Positions 1 to 8,477 of a stretch of 64,000 nt of DNA are shown here, piece by piece (position 1 is the stretch's first letter; every line of letters begins with the position of its first letter). A model generated the notes under the pieces. The model was given only the letters and a program-made list of their open reading frames with translations. It ran no database searches and had not been told where the DNA came from. Both the position numbers and the translations under genes were made by a program. Source of the DNA: Streptomyces marianii (GTDB taxonomy: Bacteria; Actinomycetota; Actinomycetes; Streptomycetales; Streptomycetaceae); contig NZ_VAWE01000001.1 in assembly GCF_005795905.1 (NCBI RefSeq), positions 496,001 to 560,000 of the forward strand. Reading direction: 5' to 3'.

Positions 1-2
1 CC

Positions 3-473
3 CGTATCGAGGTGCAACTCGCGCTCGGCGTCGCCACCGTGCTCGCCGTGGTGGGAGGGGCCCTGTGGTGGCGCAGGCTGCGCGGGAACCGCCTGGTCAC
101 CGTTGCCACCGCGCTCGGCGCGGCGGGACTCGTCCTCGACGTCGCGAGCGAGACGACGGCACTCGCCCCGACGGTGGCGGGACCCCTGGCGCTGCTACTG
201 ATCGGGGTCTGGCTGACCGCCACCGGACTGGCGCTGCGGCACGGCAGCCGGGCCTTCGGGACGACGACCGTGGTGCTGGGTCTGCTGACGCTGCTGGACG
301 CGTTCGAGCGGGCCTTCGTGATGATTCCGTGGACTCCCCTCGGTCCGGCGTGGCTGCGAGGTCTGCTGGGGCTCGTATGGGTCCTGTGGGCGGTGGCCGC
401 CTCGGCACACACGGTGGCGCGGGACCGGTCCGCATCCTCGCCCGCGGACGACCCGGCGCGGGTCTCCCCGTGA
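3..473 (+). CDS. Integral membrane protein, probably cut by the window edge
   Basis: The reading frame is open to the left edge (Arg-Ile-Glu before the first GTG at 12), so the true start is probably upstream and the GTG may be an internal valine. The visible 150-odd residues hold about four hydrophobic segments separated by short Arg-rich loops and end in a polar, Ala/Asp-rich tail. I do not recognise a named family. The stop overlaps the start of the next gene (GTGA at 470-473), so it is the first visible member of a coupled operon with the cupredoxin-like lipoprotein and the polytopic membrane protein downstream. Function unknown; co-operation with those two is inferred from context only. 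Confidence 0.6.
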   Translation, partial: RIEVQLALGVATVLAVVGGALWWRRLRGNRLVTVATALGAAGLVLDVASETTALAPTVAGPLALLLIGVWLTATGLALRHGSRAFGTTTVVLGLLTLLDAFERAFVMIPWTPLGPAWLRGLLGLVWVLWAVAASAHTVARDRSASSPADDPARVSP

Positions 474-1285
474 AGGCCGGGGGTGCACGACGCGTCCCGG
501 GAACGGCCGCGATGATCTGGGCGGCGGCCGCGACCCTCGCCCTGGGGGCGGCCTGTACGGAGCGGCCCACCACCCACCACGGCCCCGGAACGAACCACGA
601 TGTCGCCACAGACGGCGCCGGAACGCTCCTGGGCACCCCGGGCACGGGCCACCACGAGCGGCTTCGGCAGGTGCCCGCCGCGAACGCTCCCACCGTCTCC
701 CTGACCGTCCGGGCTGACGCGGACGACGGATGGAACGTCCGCATCGACGCCGGGCGCTTCCGCTTCACCCCCGACAGCGTGGGCGGTGCGGCCGTCCTGG
801 GCAGCGGACACGCCCACCTCTTCGCGGACGGCAAGAAGGTCGCACGCGCGTACGGCCGCTGGCACCATCTGTCCGCCGACGACGTGCCTCCCGGCACCAA
901 GACGCTCTCCGTCCGCCTCTACGCGGACGACCACACGGCGTGGGCCGTGGGCGGGGTCCCCGTGCAGGCCACCGCGCGCCTGCCCGGGCCCCCTCCCGAC
1001 GACCGTCCGGTAGCGGAACAGCCCGACAGAACGGCCGACTTCACCGTCGCCGCGGGCGTCGTCAGACCTGAGCCGGGCCGGATCGAGCTGAGAAGGGGCG
1101 ACCTGCTCGCCATCCGTGTCACCAGCGACACGGACGACGAACTGCACGTGCACGGCGTGAACCGCACGGCGGAGGTCGAGGCCGGCCGCACCACCACACT
1201 CCGGGTCGTCCTGGACCGTTCGGGGCTGTTCGAGGTGGAGATGCACCGGTCCGGTCTGGTGCTGACGCAGCTGGCCGTCCGATGA
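470..1285 (+). CDS. Secreted lipoprotein with C-terminal cupredoxin-like domain
   Basis: The GTG at 470 overlaps the upstream stop (GTGA) and is the start chosen. The frame is open further upstream, but that part is antisense-like and lies inside the preceding gene. About 29 residues in there is a hydrophobic stretch ending LGAAC, a lipobox-like site, so the protein is probably lipid-anchored outside the membrane. The middle is a beta-rich region. The last ~90 residues resemble the small cupredoxin fold seen near EfeO/CopC-type proteins, with a His-x-His pair (DELHVHG) and a late Met-His (EMH) as possible metal ligands. The downstream membrane protein overlaps by ATGA. A copper or other metal role is inferred; the usual Cys ligand of blue-copper proteins is not visible. 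Confidence 0.65.
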   Translation: MKAGGARRVPGTAAMIWAAAATLALGAACTERPTTHHGPGTNHDVATDGAGTLLGTPGTGHHERLRQVPAANAPTVSLTVRADADDGWNVRIDAGRFRFTPDSVGGAAVLGSGHAHLFADGKKVARAYGRWHHLSADDVPPGTKTLSVRLYADDHTAWAVGGVPVQATARLPGPPPDDRPVAEQPDRTADFTVAAGVVRPEPGRIELRRGDLLAIRVTSDTDDELHVHGVNRTAEVEAGRTTTLRVVLDRSGLFEVEMHRSGLVLTQLAVR

Positions 1286-2580
1286 GCAGTTGGACCGGCC
1301 TCGCCCACGGCGTCGGCGCCGGGCACGACCTGCCGATCCCCGCCTTCCACGCCTACGCGGGAGCGTTCGCCGCCCTGCTCGTCTCCTTCCTCGCACTGGG
1401 ACTCCTCTGGCCCCGCTCGCGTTTCCGGGGCGACCGCGCCGGCCGTCCCCTGCCGGCCCGCGTGCAGCGCTGGGCGAGGGCACCCGCCCTCCGTGCCGGG
1501 CTGCGCGTACTGGGGCTCGCCGCCACCGCCGCGGTCCTCCTTCATCTTCTGCTCGGCCCGGACGACCCCGAACGCAATCCGGCCCCCGGCACGGTCTACG
1601 TCCTGTTCTGGGTGGGCCTGGTCCCCGCCTCGCTCCTGCTCGGCCCCGTGTGGCGGCTCCTCAACCCGCTGCGCACGCTGCACACACTGGGCTGCCGGGT
1701 GGTTCACCGCTCCCCGGCGGAGCCGTTCCGCCGGCTCCCGCAGCGAGTCGGCTACTGGCCCGCGGCAGCCGGACTGCTCGCTTTCACCTGGCTCGAACTC
1801 GCTTCTCCCGCCCCGGCCTCGGCCTCCGCCCTGCTCGCCTTTCTGCTCGCTTACGCGTCCGTGCAACTCGCCGGCGCCGCGGTCTTCGGCAGTGACTGGT
1901 TCGACCGGTGCGACGCGTTCGAGGCCTACTCCGGACTCCTCGCGCGGCTGGCCCCGATCGGCCGTCGCGCGGACGGGCAGCTCGTCGTGCGGGGCCCGCT
2001 GCACGGTCTCGACGGCACTCCCCCGGCACCGGGGCTCGTGGCCGTCATGTGCGTGCTGCTCGGCAGCACCGCCTACGACGGCGCGTCCGGCACACCATCA
2101 TGGATCACCACACTGCAGACGTCGCCACTGGGCCGCACCGCCACGGCCACGCTCGGGCTTCTGGGCGGCACGGCCGCCGTCGCCGCCCTCTACGTCGTCG
2201 GTGCCGGTGCGGCCCGCCTCATGGCCGGGCCCGTGCGCCGACCGCTCACCACGTTCGCCCACTCCCTGCTGCCGATCGCCATCGGCTATCTGGTCGCCCA
2301 CTACAGCTCGCTCCTCGCCACCGAGGGTCCGCGCACCGTACTGACCGCGATGGGTTCCGGGGCGGCCGGCCCGCCCGGGCCTGAACCTCCGTTCAGCCCC
2401 GGGGGCCTTGCCACGCTGCAGGTGACGTCCGTGGTCACCGGACATGTCCTGGGCGTCGTCGCGGCACATGACAGATCGGTACGCGTCCACCCTCCGGAGC
2501 GGGCCCTGGCGGGAGAGGTCCCCCTCCTGGTGCTGATGATCGTGTACACGCTCGGAGGCATCGGGCTGCTCATCAGCTGA
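1282..2580 (+). CDS. Polytopic membrane protein of unknown function
   Basis: 432 residues with roughly ten to twelve hydrophobic helices spread along the whole length, joined by short Arg/Pro-rich loops. The N-terminus has two His residues near the predicted outer face (AHGVGAGHDLPIPAFH). The ATG overlaps the stop of the cupredoxin-like lipoprotein (ATGA at 1282-1285), so the two are translationally coupled and probably act together at the membrane. I do not recognise a transporter signature. A role in metal handling is a guess from the partner. It is the last gene of the operon; about 100 nt separate it from the next gene, which has its own strong ribosome site. Confidence 0.65.
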   Translation: MSSWTGLAHGVGAGHDLPIPAFHAYAGAFAALLVSFLALGLLWPRSRFRGDRAGRPLPARVQRWARAPALRAGLRVLGLAATAAVLLHLLLGPDDPERNPAPGTVYVLFWVGLVPASLLLGPVWRLLNPLRTLHTLGCRVVHRSPAEPFRRLPQRVGYWPAAAGLLAFTWLELASPAPASASALLAFLLAYASVQLAGAAVFGSDWFDRCDAFEAYSGLLARLAPIGRRADGQLVVRGPLHGLDGTPPAPGLVAVMCVLLGSTAYDGASGTPSWITTLQTSPLGRTATATLGLLGGTAAVAALYVVGAGAARLMAGPVRRPLTTFAHSLLPIAIGYLVAHYSSLLATEGPRTVLTAMGSGAAGPPGPEPPFSPGGLATLQVTSVVTGHVLGVVAAHDRSVRVHPPERALAGEVPLLVLMIVYTLGGIGLLIS

Positions 2581-2681
2581 CCGGGGAGACCCCGGCGGAA
2601 AGCCGCCGGCCACCAACCCGCAGGGGCACCGACCGCCGCCCCGGACGGACCGGACCACTCGACGTCATCCAGGAGGTACGT

Positions 2682-4247
2682 GTGAAGCCCGTACTCAGAC
2701 CCACCCGCACCCGACGGTTCAGCACCGTGGCATGGGTCACCGCAGTGCTCGTCGGGGCGACCTCGGTCGCCGTCCCCGCGCCCCGGGCCGACGCCGCGGT
2801 GGGCAGCGCCACCGTGCCCGCGGCCGCCACCGGGAGGGTTCTGGTGATCGGCCTGGACGGGGCGAACCTCGACCGCGTCAAGGCCGCCGACGCTCCGAAC
2901 CTCCATTCCCTCATGGCACAGGGGATGACCGCCCCGAGCACCCTTCCCACCGTGCCCATGGCCCTCACGTCCTCCGGCCCCGGCTGGTCCACGGTCGCCA
3001 CCGGCGTGTGGCCGGACAAGCACAAGGTGTGGGGCAACCTCTTCCTCCTCGCGGACTTCGACAGCCACCCGGACTTCCTGACCCGCATCGAGCGCTCCCG
3101 TCCCGCCCTCGCCACCTATGCCGCTGCGGGCTGGGAACCTCTGGCTTCGGCGCGCAAGGGCGGCCCCGTGTTCTCCTCCGCCGTCGACAAGCGGCTGAGC
3201 CTCGACGGCTCGACCAACGGCAACCGCACCGAGGACGGCAAGGTCGCCGTCGCGGCGGCCGAGGAGTTGCACGGGGGCGATCCCGACGCCGCATTCGTCT
3301 ACTTCGGTGAGATCGACTCGGCGGGCCACGGCCACGGTGCCGCCAGCACGCAGTACCTGGACGCCATAGCCAGGACCGACCGGAACGTCGGGATGCTGCT
3401 GGGCGCCGTCACCACACGGCCGAAGTACCACGAGGAGAACTGGCAGATCCTGGTCACCACGGATCACGGTCACACCGACAAGGGCGGTCACGGCGGTTTC
3501 ACCGTCAAGGAGCGAGGCACCTTCGTCATCGCCACGGGCCCCGGCATCTCCCCGGGCTCGGTACGGCACGACGTACGGCAGGTCGACGTCGCCGCCACGG
3601 CGCTCTCGCACGTCGGCGTGGCGGTCGACGGCCTCGACGGACGGCCCCTGGAGACAACGGGCGAGGACGCGTTCGACACCGTGCGCCCCCTGTTGCGCAC
3701 CCGCGTCGACGAGTCCGGTGTTCCGGCGGGGACGCTCGGATTCACCCACACTCCCCCCGACGGCTGGCGGGTCGACAACTCGGCGATGGGCGGGGGTGGT
3801 GTGGCGGAATGGCGCGGATGGACTTTCGCCACGGACGAGTTCTGGTCGCAGACGCAGTGGGGCCAGTGCCGGGAGACGAACGTCCGCTCCCGCGACGTCT
3901 TCGCCGTCGCCGATTCCGACGAGTGGTCCGACCGGTCCACAAAAGGCTCCTTCGACTCCACTCTCATCAGCCCTCGTTGGGCCACGACCGGCGGTTCAGC
4001 GGTCACCCTGAGCTACCGATCGCACTACCGCCACTGGCCCGGACAGCGGGCCGAGGTCCGGGTCTCCTTCGACGGGGGGCCCTGGACGACGGCCAGGAGC
4101 CATACCCGTACCGCCCTGGCCTCCGGCGAATCGATTCACATCGACGTGCCCGCGGGCGCCACTGACATCCGGGTGGGCTTCCGCTACCGCGGAGGCAACG
4201 ACTGGTACTGGGCGGTGGACGACGTCCGCGTCGGCCCGGCGCGCTGA
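2682..4247 (+). CDS. Secreted alkaline-phosphatase-superfamily phosphodiesterase
   Basis: GTG start at 2682 follows a strong AGGAGG site. Residues 1-39 form a signal peptide ending near ADA. Residues 50-340 are a type I phosphodiesterase/nucleotide pyrophosphatase domain: the first metal-binding Asp in VIGLDGANLD (about residue 59), the nucleophile region TSSGPGWS (about 97-104) followed by GVWPDKH, and the second metal-site cluster TTDHGHTDKGGHGG (about 258-270). The C-terminal ~170 residues look like a beta-sandwich (MAM/jelly-roll-like, many Trp and Asp) that may bind glycan or substrate. It likely hydrolyses phosphodiesters or phosphomonoesters outside the cell. The substrate cannot be read from sequence. 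A strong bidirectional hairpin follows. Confidence 0.85.
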   Translation: MKPVLRPTRTRRFSTVAWVTAVLVGATSVAVPAPRADAAVGSATVPAAATGRVLVIGLDGANLDRVKAADAPNLHSLMAQGMTAPSTLPTVPMALTSSGPGWSTVATGVWPDKHKVWGNLFLLADFDSHPDFLTRIERSRPALATYAAAGWEPLASARKGGPVFSSAVDKRLSLDGSTNGNRTEDGKVAVAAAEELHGGDPDAAFVYFGEIDSAGHGHGAASTQYLDAIARTDRNVGMLLGAVTTRPKYHEENWQILVTTDHGHTDKGGHGGFTVKERGTFVIATGPGISPGSVRHDVRQVDVAATALSHVGVAVDGLDGRPLETTGEDAFDTVRPLLRTRVDESGVPAGTLGFTHTPPDGWRVDNSAMGGGGVAEWRGWTFATDEFWSQTQWGQCRETNVRSRDVFAVADSDEWSDRSTKGSFDSTLISPRWATTGGSAVTLSYRSHYRHWPGQRAEVRVSFDGGPWTTARSHTRTALASGESIHIDVPAGATDIRVGFRYRGGNDWYWAVDDVRVGPAR

Positions 4248-4260
4248 ACTGCCGCGTCGG

Positions 4261-4292
4261 AGGTCCGGCCCCGCCGAGGCGGGGCCGGACCT
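4261..4292. terminator. Bidirectional terminator hairpin
   Basis: A perfect 15-bp stem (4261-4275 with 4278-4292) closes on a 2-nt loop. It lies 13 nt after the phosphodiesterase stop and 6 nt before the convergent lipase stop, so it can serve both genes. There is no U-tract, as is usual in streptomycetes. Confidence 0.85.
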
Positions 4293-4298
4293 GACCGG

Positions 4299-4964
4299 TC
4301 AGGCGATGAAGTCCCGCACCTTCGTGTAGTTCCCGTGGTCGTCGTTCATGCTGTTGTGGGACTTGCACCCCACCGACGTGTTGGTCGCACCGCTCAGTTT
4401 CGCCGACTCGTCCGGGTTGATGGCGGCGTCACATGTGGACCAGAGGGTGGCGTAGTTGACGGCACCCGGGGTTTCGTCGTCGGCGTTGAGGCTCTTCAGG
4501 AAGCTGCTCCCGATGACCATTTCCTTGCACGAGGTGTAGAAGGAGCAGAACAGGCTGACGTCCGTCCCGTGGTTCACTCCGGCGACCGAGACGAAGTCGT
4601 CGACGTACGAGGTGCCGCCGTGGTACTTGAGGTACCAGCGGGAGTTCAGCGCACCCATCGAGTGGACGACGACGTCGACCTTCTCGGCGCCCGTGGCGGC
4701 GAGCACCTGCTGCACCTTCGCCGCCAGCTGCGACGCCGTGGTCTTGTTGGACTGCTTCCAGTCGTAGGACCAGGTGTGCAGCTCCGATGCCGCGTACCCG
4801 TCCGCCTTGAACTTGCCGATCCAGGTGTTCCAGGTGCTGGCCGAGCTGCTGAGGCCGTGCACGAACAGGACCGGGTTGCGCGTCGCCGCATGTGCGGTAG
4901 GCACGGCGACGAGGGGTGCCAGAACCGCAGCGGTGGCTGCGACAAGCATTGCGGTGCGTCTCAT
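4299..4964 (-). CDS. Secreted triacylglycerol lipase (alpha/beta hydrolase)
   Basis: 221 residues, in the size range of small bacterial lipases (Bacillus LipA / lipase class 2). Residues 1-26 are a typical Sec signal peptide ending AHA. The oxyanion-hole motif FVHGLSSS lies just after it and the nucleophile elbow is VHSMGA (about residues 103-108). A candidate catalytic Asp lies in the NPDES region and the His in DDHGNY near the C-terminus. Four Cys could form two disulphides, consistent with export. The start has GGAG about 6 nt upstream. An imperfect operator-like palindrome lies about 110 nt upstream. The AraC-type gene is upstream in the same direction, separated by 200 nt, and is a plausible but unproven regulator. 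Confidence 0.88.
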   Translation of the reverse strand: MRRTAMLVAATAAVLAPLVAVPTAHAATRNPVLFVHGLSSSASTWNTWIGKFKADGYAASELHTWSYDWKQSNKTTASQLAAKVQQVLAATGAEKVDVVVHSMGALNSRWYLKYHGGTSYVDDFVSVAGVNHGTDVSLFCSFYTSCKEMVIGSSFLKSLNADDETPGAVNYATLWSTCDAAINPDESAKLSGATNTSVGCKSHNSMNDDHGNYTKVRDFIA

Positions 4965-5071
4965 GTGTGACTCCGATGTCTGGCCATGACTGGTCCGTGT
5001 AAGACCTCGGGCATGGCGTGGAGGTGGGGGACACCGGCCGGTGGCATCGGGGAATCTGACACAACATCAGT

Positions 5072-5089
5072 AGTTACCGCAAGGTAACT
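5072..5089. promoter_or_regulatory. Palindrome upstream of lipase, candidate operator
   Basis: AGTTACC-gcaa-GGTAACT is a perfect 7-bp inverted repeat in otherwise GC-rich DNA, 108 nt upstream of the lipase start codon and 75 nt downstream of the AraC-type stop. Symmetry and local AT content suggest a repressor or activator site. The protein that reads it is unknown. Confidence 0.45.
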
Positions 5090-5164
5090 GCACAGATTTT
5101 TTGGTCCGGGCGGCAAACGCGGTGCCCGAGGGGCAACGGCTGCGGCGGGGCAGGCAGGTACGGA

Positions 5165-6127
5165 TCAGACGTGGGGGTGCCGGCGACGCAGCTCCCGCGG
5201 ACTGGTCCCGAAGCGCTGGCGGAAGGCGGTGCTCAGGGCACTCGCGGAGGAGAACCCCATGGCGCATGCCAGTTCGCTGATCGTCATGTGCGCGTACTCG
5301 GCACATTGGAGACGATCACGGACCACGCGCAGGCGTTCCTCACGGATCAGCTCGCGCGGGGTGGTCCCGGCTCGCTGCAGGGCGAGTTGGACTTGGCGCA
5401 GCGACCAGCCGAGCGCTCGCGCCATGGAAGTACCGGTGAGTCCCGGATCGGCGGCATGGCCCCGTGCGTAACGGCGGACGACCGCCTCGACCTCGGCCAG
5501 GTGATCCGGAACGTCCGGGCGGTCGTCACCCGCGGCGAGCATGCACAGCAACTCGACCGCGCGGTCCGTGACGGCGTCGAACTGCGTGGCGTCGAGACGC
5601 GTGCGCTCGTCGTGGAGGCCGACCACCATGCCGTGCAGGACGCGTCCCAGCCCCGTGGACAGGTCGACTCCGGTGTCCAGGGGGGCCTTCCGGTTGAGCG
5701 GACCCTCGATCTCGCAGGCGGGTATGGACAGGATGACACCCCTCAGCGTCGAGTCGTGCAGCAACTCGAACGGGGCGTCCAACGTCATCAGTCTTCCGCG
5801 GCCCGGAGTCAGCCGGACCTGCCGGCCGTCCTGCCGAAGGGTCAGCTCGCCCTCGAGCGGGAACACGAACCGGTAGTCCGGAGCGGGCGCCTGGCGCACC
5901 AGCCGGGGCGTTCTTTCGTACTCGACCCGATCACTTCGCCAGGTGATGAGGTCGTACGTGTCGCTGCGCTGGCTGGTCATCTCGCCGCTGAAGCTGTCCG
6001 GGCGGGCGTACCTGAAGTCCAGCCGGGTGTGGTGGAAGTCGACCTGCTCGCTCCACGAGTCGGCCCGTTCCCGCGGCTCGACGTCGGCCGTTGTCTGTTC
6101 GACCACGGTGTACGTTCCGCCACGCAA
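5165..6127 (-). CDS. AraC/XylS-family transcriptional regulator
   Basis: 320 residues in the usual two-part arrangement. Residues 1-190 are a cupin-like AraC-binding-2 sensor domain (many Arg, the segment FVFPLEGELTLRQDG and the turn TPGRGRLMTLD). Residues ~215-318 are the double helix-turn-helix; the second helix pair is well conserved in SELACAMGFSSASALSTAFRQRFGTSPRELRRR. It probably binds DNA as a dimer and activates a nearby catabolic or secreted-enzyme gene; the lipase just downstream is the closest candidate. The 273-nt spacer between its start and the divergent cvnA holds no gene. That spacer has one small dyad (TTCTC-n7-GAGAA near 6316) and presumably both promoters. Confidence 0.88.
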   Translation of the reverse strand: MRGGTYTVVEQTTADVEPRERADSWSEQVDFHHTRLDFRYARPDSFSGEMTSQRSDTYDLITWRSDRVEYERTPRLVRQAPAPDYRFVFPLEGELTLRQDGRQVRLTPGRGRLMTLDAPFELLHDSTLRGVILSIPACEIEGPLNRKAPLDTGVDLSTGLGRVLHGMVVGLHDERTRLDATQFDAVTDRAVELLCMLAAGDDRPDVPDHLAEVEAVVRRYARGHAADPGLTGTSMARALGWSLRQVQLALQRAGTTPRELIREERLRVVRDRLQCAEYAHMTISELACAMGFSSASALSTAFRQRFGTSPRELRRRHPHV

Positions 6128-6400
6128 AGCGCCCCTCCGCCGTCACGCGTCCTTGTCCGCACCGCCAGCCGATCCGACGGTTCCAGCGGCCATCCGCGCG
6201 GGCATCGTAGTGCAGACGGCCGGATTGTGTACCCATCGAGGCGCCGCCCGGGAACACCGGGGCAGTCCGCCGCCCGCCCCGGGCTCCTCCAGGCCCAATG
6301 CGTCTGACGGCAAGTTCTCTGCGCGTGAGAAGTAGTACACGCGTCCGACCGGAACTAACGTCAGGCGCTCCCGCAGGGTTCAAGCCGTCTTGAGGACTTC

Positions 6401-7708
6401 ATGACTGAACAGATACCGGATGCGGTGGTGTGGTGCCTGGCCCTCGGCCTGCTCGCACTCACCGTGCTCCTGGTGCGGCAGCGCGGGATCAGCGCGCGGC
6501 GGAGGAAACGGAACGAGGAGCTGGCGGACGGCCTGCGAACCCGGGAAGAGGAGCTCCGCCACCTGATCACCGTACGGCTGCCGGCCCTGGAGGAGTCGGC
6601 GGGCCAGTCCGTACCCGCCGCCGGACTCCTCGACAGCCGACTGGCGGAGACGGACTTCGCGAAGTGCCTGGACGGCGTGCTCGAACGGTTCGCCGAGGCC
6701 GTGGAGAACGCACAGGCCCGGGCCGACCGGTCGGCGAAGGCGGCACTGAAGTCCTCGATGCGCTCGATCCAGGCCCTGGCCAGCGAACAGCAGGTGGCCA
6801 TCTCGGAGATGCAGGACCGCCACGACCACCCCGACGTCCTGCGGGACCTTCTGGAAGTCGACCACGCCAACGCCCAGTTCGGCCGCCGTGCCCAAGCCAT
6901 CGCCGTGCTGTGCGGATCCTGGCCCGGGCGGCAGCGGACGGCGTCCGGGCTGGTCGAGGTGGTACGCGGAGCCACGTCGCGGATCCGTGACTACCGGCGG
7001 ATCCGTATCCGCGGCGAGGTCGACATCGCTGTCGAGAGCCGGGCCGTGGAGCCCGTGGTCCTGGCCGTCGCCGAGCTGCTGGACAACGCGGCGCGCCACT
7101 CACAACCCACCACCCAGGTGGAGGTGGGCATCCAGGCGGTGCACAACGGCGCCTGCGTCGTGATCGACGACGCGGGAGTCGGAATGGACGCGCAGGCATC
7201 GGAGCAGGCCTCGGTGCTGCTGTCCGGCAGGCGCACGGTGGACGTCACCCGGCTCGAGGACCCTCCGCAGTTCGGCTTCGCGGTCATCGGGGTCCTCGCC
7301 CGCCGGTACGGGTTCAGCGTCCACGTGGACACCCAGTCCCCGTACGGTGGCGTACGAGCCGTCGTGTTCCTCCCGAGCGTCCTGCTCACGCGTCCGGAGA
7401 CCTCCGACGGGCTTTCCCATTCCCCCGCGCCCGTGGCTGCGGCCCGCGGCGCGGCCGGTCCCGCCTGGTCGGCCGAGCCGGCGGCCCCCGCGGCGACAAC
7501 CGCGGGGGGACTGCCGAAGCGACGCCGCCGCGCCGCTCAGCATCCGGCGACGGCACAGCAGGCGCCGGGCCCCGCCGAGGAGGCGGAGGCCGACACCCGG
7601 TCCGCCGAGGAAACCGCCAGGCGGATCGGTGCGTTCGCACGCGGCACTCTGCACGGCCGTGCCACCGAGGCCGCGCTCCACGAAGACGAAGGGAACAACC
7701 GAGGATGA
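6401..7708 (+). CDS. cvnA: CvnA: membrane-tethered histidine-kinase-like ATPase of a conservon
   Basis: First gene of a four-gene conservon. Residues ~5-24 are a single membrane helix, followed by an Arg-rich stretch and a helical linker (about 30-150). A GHKL ATPase domain follows (about 200-335) with the N-box AELLDNAARHS and the G1 box DDAGVGMD. There is no obvious phospho-acceptor His box, as is normal for CvnA proteins, which are proposed to act with CvnB-D as a G-protein-coupled-receptor-like complex at the membrane. The C-terminal ~110 residues are Ala/Pro/Arg-rich and probably disordered. The stop overlaps cvnB by ATGA. Confidence 0.92.
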   Translation: MTEQIPDAVVWCLALGLLALTVLLVRQRGISARRRKRNEELADGLRTREEELRHLITVRLPALEESAGQSVPAAGLLDSRLAETDFAKCLDGVLERFAEAVENAQARADRSAKAALKSSMRSIQALASEQQVAISEMQDRHDHPDVLRDLLEVDHANAQFGRRAQAIAVLCGSWPGRQRTASGLVEVVRGATSRIRDYRRIRIRGEVDIAVESRAVEPVVLAVAELLDNAARHSQPTTQVEVGIQAVHNGACVVIDDAGVGMDAQASEQASVLLSGRRTVDVTRLEDPPQFGFAVIGVLARRYGFSVHVDTQSPYGGVRAVVFLPSVLLTRPETSDGLSHSPAPVAAARGAAGPAWSAEPAAPAATTAGGLPKRRRRAAQHPATAQQAPGPAEEAEADTRSAEETARRIGAFARGTLHGRATEAALHEDEGNNRG

Positions 7709-8118
7709 TCGAGCCCAGGAACAGCGATGTGGGCTGGATGCTCGATGAGGTCCTGAAGGTGCCCGAGGCCCTGCACGCGATCCTGCTCTCGTCGGACGGC
7801 ATGCTCCGGGCCCACTCCGCGGACATCGGCAGGGACGATGCCGAGCGGCTGGCGGCCGGACTCTCCGGCCTGCAGTCCATCAGCCGCAGTACGGCCGAGT
7901 TCTGCGGTCACGACGACAGCCCCTGGCGGCAGACCCTCATCGAGTTCGCCCACGGCTACGTGTTCCTCGTCGCCGCCGGCGAGGGCGCCTACCTCGCGGT
8001 CTCCACGACGGAGAACGTGGACATGGAGGCGGTCACGTACCGCATGCACAAACTGGTCGACCGGCTCGGCAAGGAGATGACCAGTCCGGCGCGGCATGGA
8101 ACCGGCATCCGGGCATGA
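7705..8118 (+). CDS. cvnB: CvnB: roadblock/LC7-domain protein
   Basis: 137 residues covering one roadblock/LC7 fold: alternating strands and helices with the typical start (DVGWMLDEVLKVPEALHAILLSSDGM) and a central segment with ASGLSGLQ-like character. In conservons this protein is thought to modulate nucleotide exchange or hydrolysis on CvnD and to bridge it to CvnA. It starts inside the cvnA stop (ATGA at 7705) and its own stop overlaps cvnC (ATGA at 8115), so the three are translationally coupled. Length matches the family. Confidence 0.93.
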   Translation: MIEPRNSDVGWMLDEVLKVPEALHAILLSSDGMLRAHSADIGRDDAERLAAGLSGLQSISRSTAEFCGHDDSPWRQTLIEFAHGYVFLVAAGEGAYLAVSTTENVDMEAVTYRMHKLVDRLGKEMTSPARHGTGIRA

Positions 8119-8477
8119 CTCCCCCGAGGAGCCGCCCCGGCGGAAGGCTGGTACGGCCCTACGTGGTCACGGAGGGCCGCGCTCACCCGAGCCGCGGCAC
8201 CCTTGACCTCGTCACCCTCCTGATCGCCGCCGTGGGGCCGTCCCTCGCCGGTCTGGGGCCCGAGAAGCGGCGTATCGCGGAGCTCTGCAGACCGGGGGCA
8301 CTGTCGGTGGCGGAGGTGGCCGGGCATCTGTCGCTGCCGGTCAGCGTCACGAAGGTCCTGGTGGCCGACCTCCTGGACAGCGGACACATCGTCACCCTCG
8401 CGCCGGTCCCGGCCGCTCTGCCGTCCGATGCCCGAATCCTGCAGGAGGTGCTCGATGGGCTCCGCGCCCGCCTCTGA
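8115..8477 (+). CDS. cvnC: CvnC: DUF742 protein
   Basis: 120 residues with the DUF742 pattern: an N-terminal RLVRPYVVTEGR segment, a hydrophobic helix with DLVTLL, and a winged-helix-like core (LCRPGALSVAEVAGHLSLPVSVTKVLVADLL) that recalls a MarR/HTH fold. It is a conserved partner in the conservon complex; biochemical function is not established. It overlaps cvnB at its start and runs 23 nt into cvnD at its end. Confidence 0.93.
   Translation: MTPPRSRPGGRLVRPYVVTEGRAHPSRGTLDLVTLLIAAVGPSLAGLGPEKRRIAELCRPGALSVAEVAGHLSLPVSVTKVLVADLLDSGHIVTLAPVPAALPSDARILQEVLDGLRARL

Noticed and set aside
65..469. Long N-terminal extension of the cupredoxin-like lipoprotein
   Set aside because: It overlaps the upstream membrane-protein gene, is Arg/Gly-rich like out-of-frame sequence, and would bury the lipoprotein signal; GTG 470 restores it.
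919..2004. 361-codon minus-strand frame
   Set aside because: Antisense to two coupled genes; Glu/Gly/Arg-rich composition typical of shadow frames in high-GC DNA.
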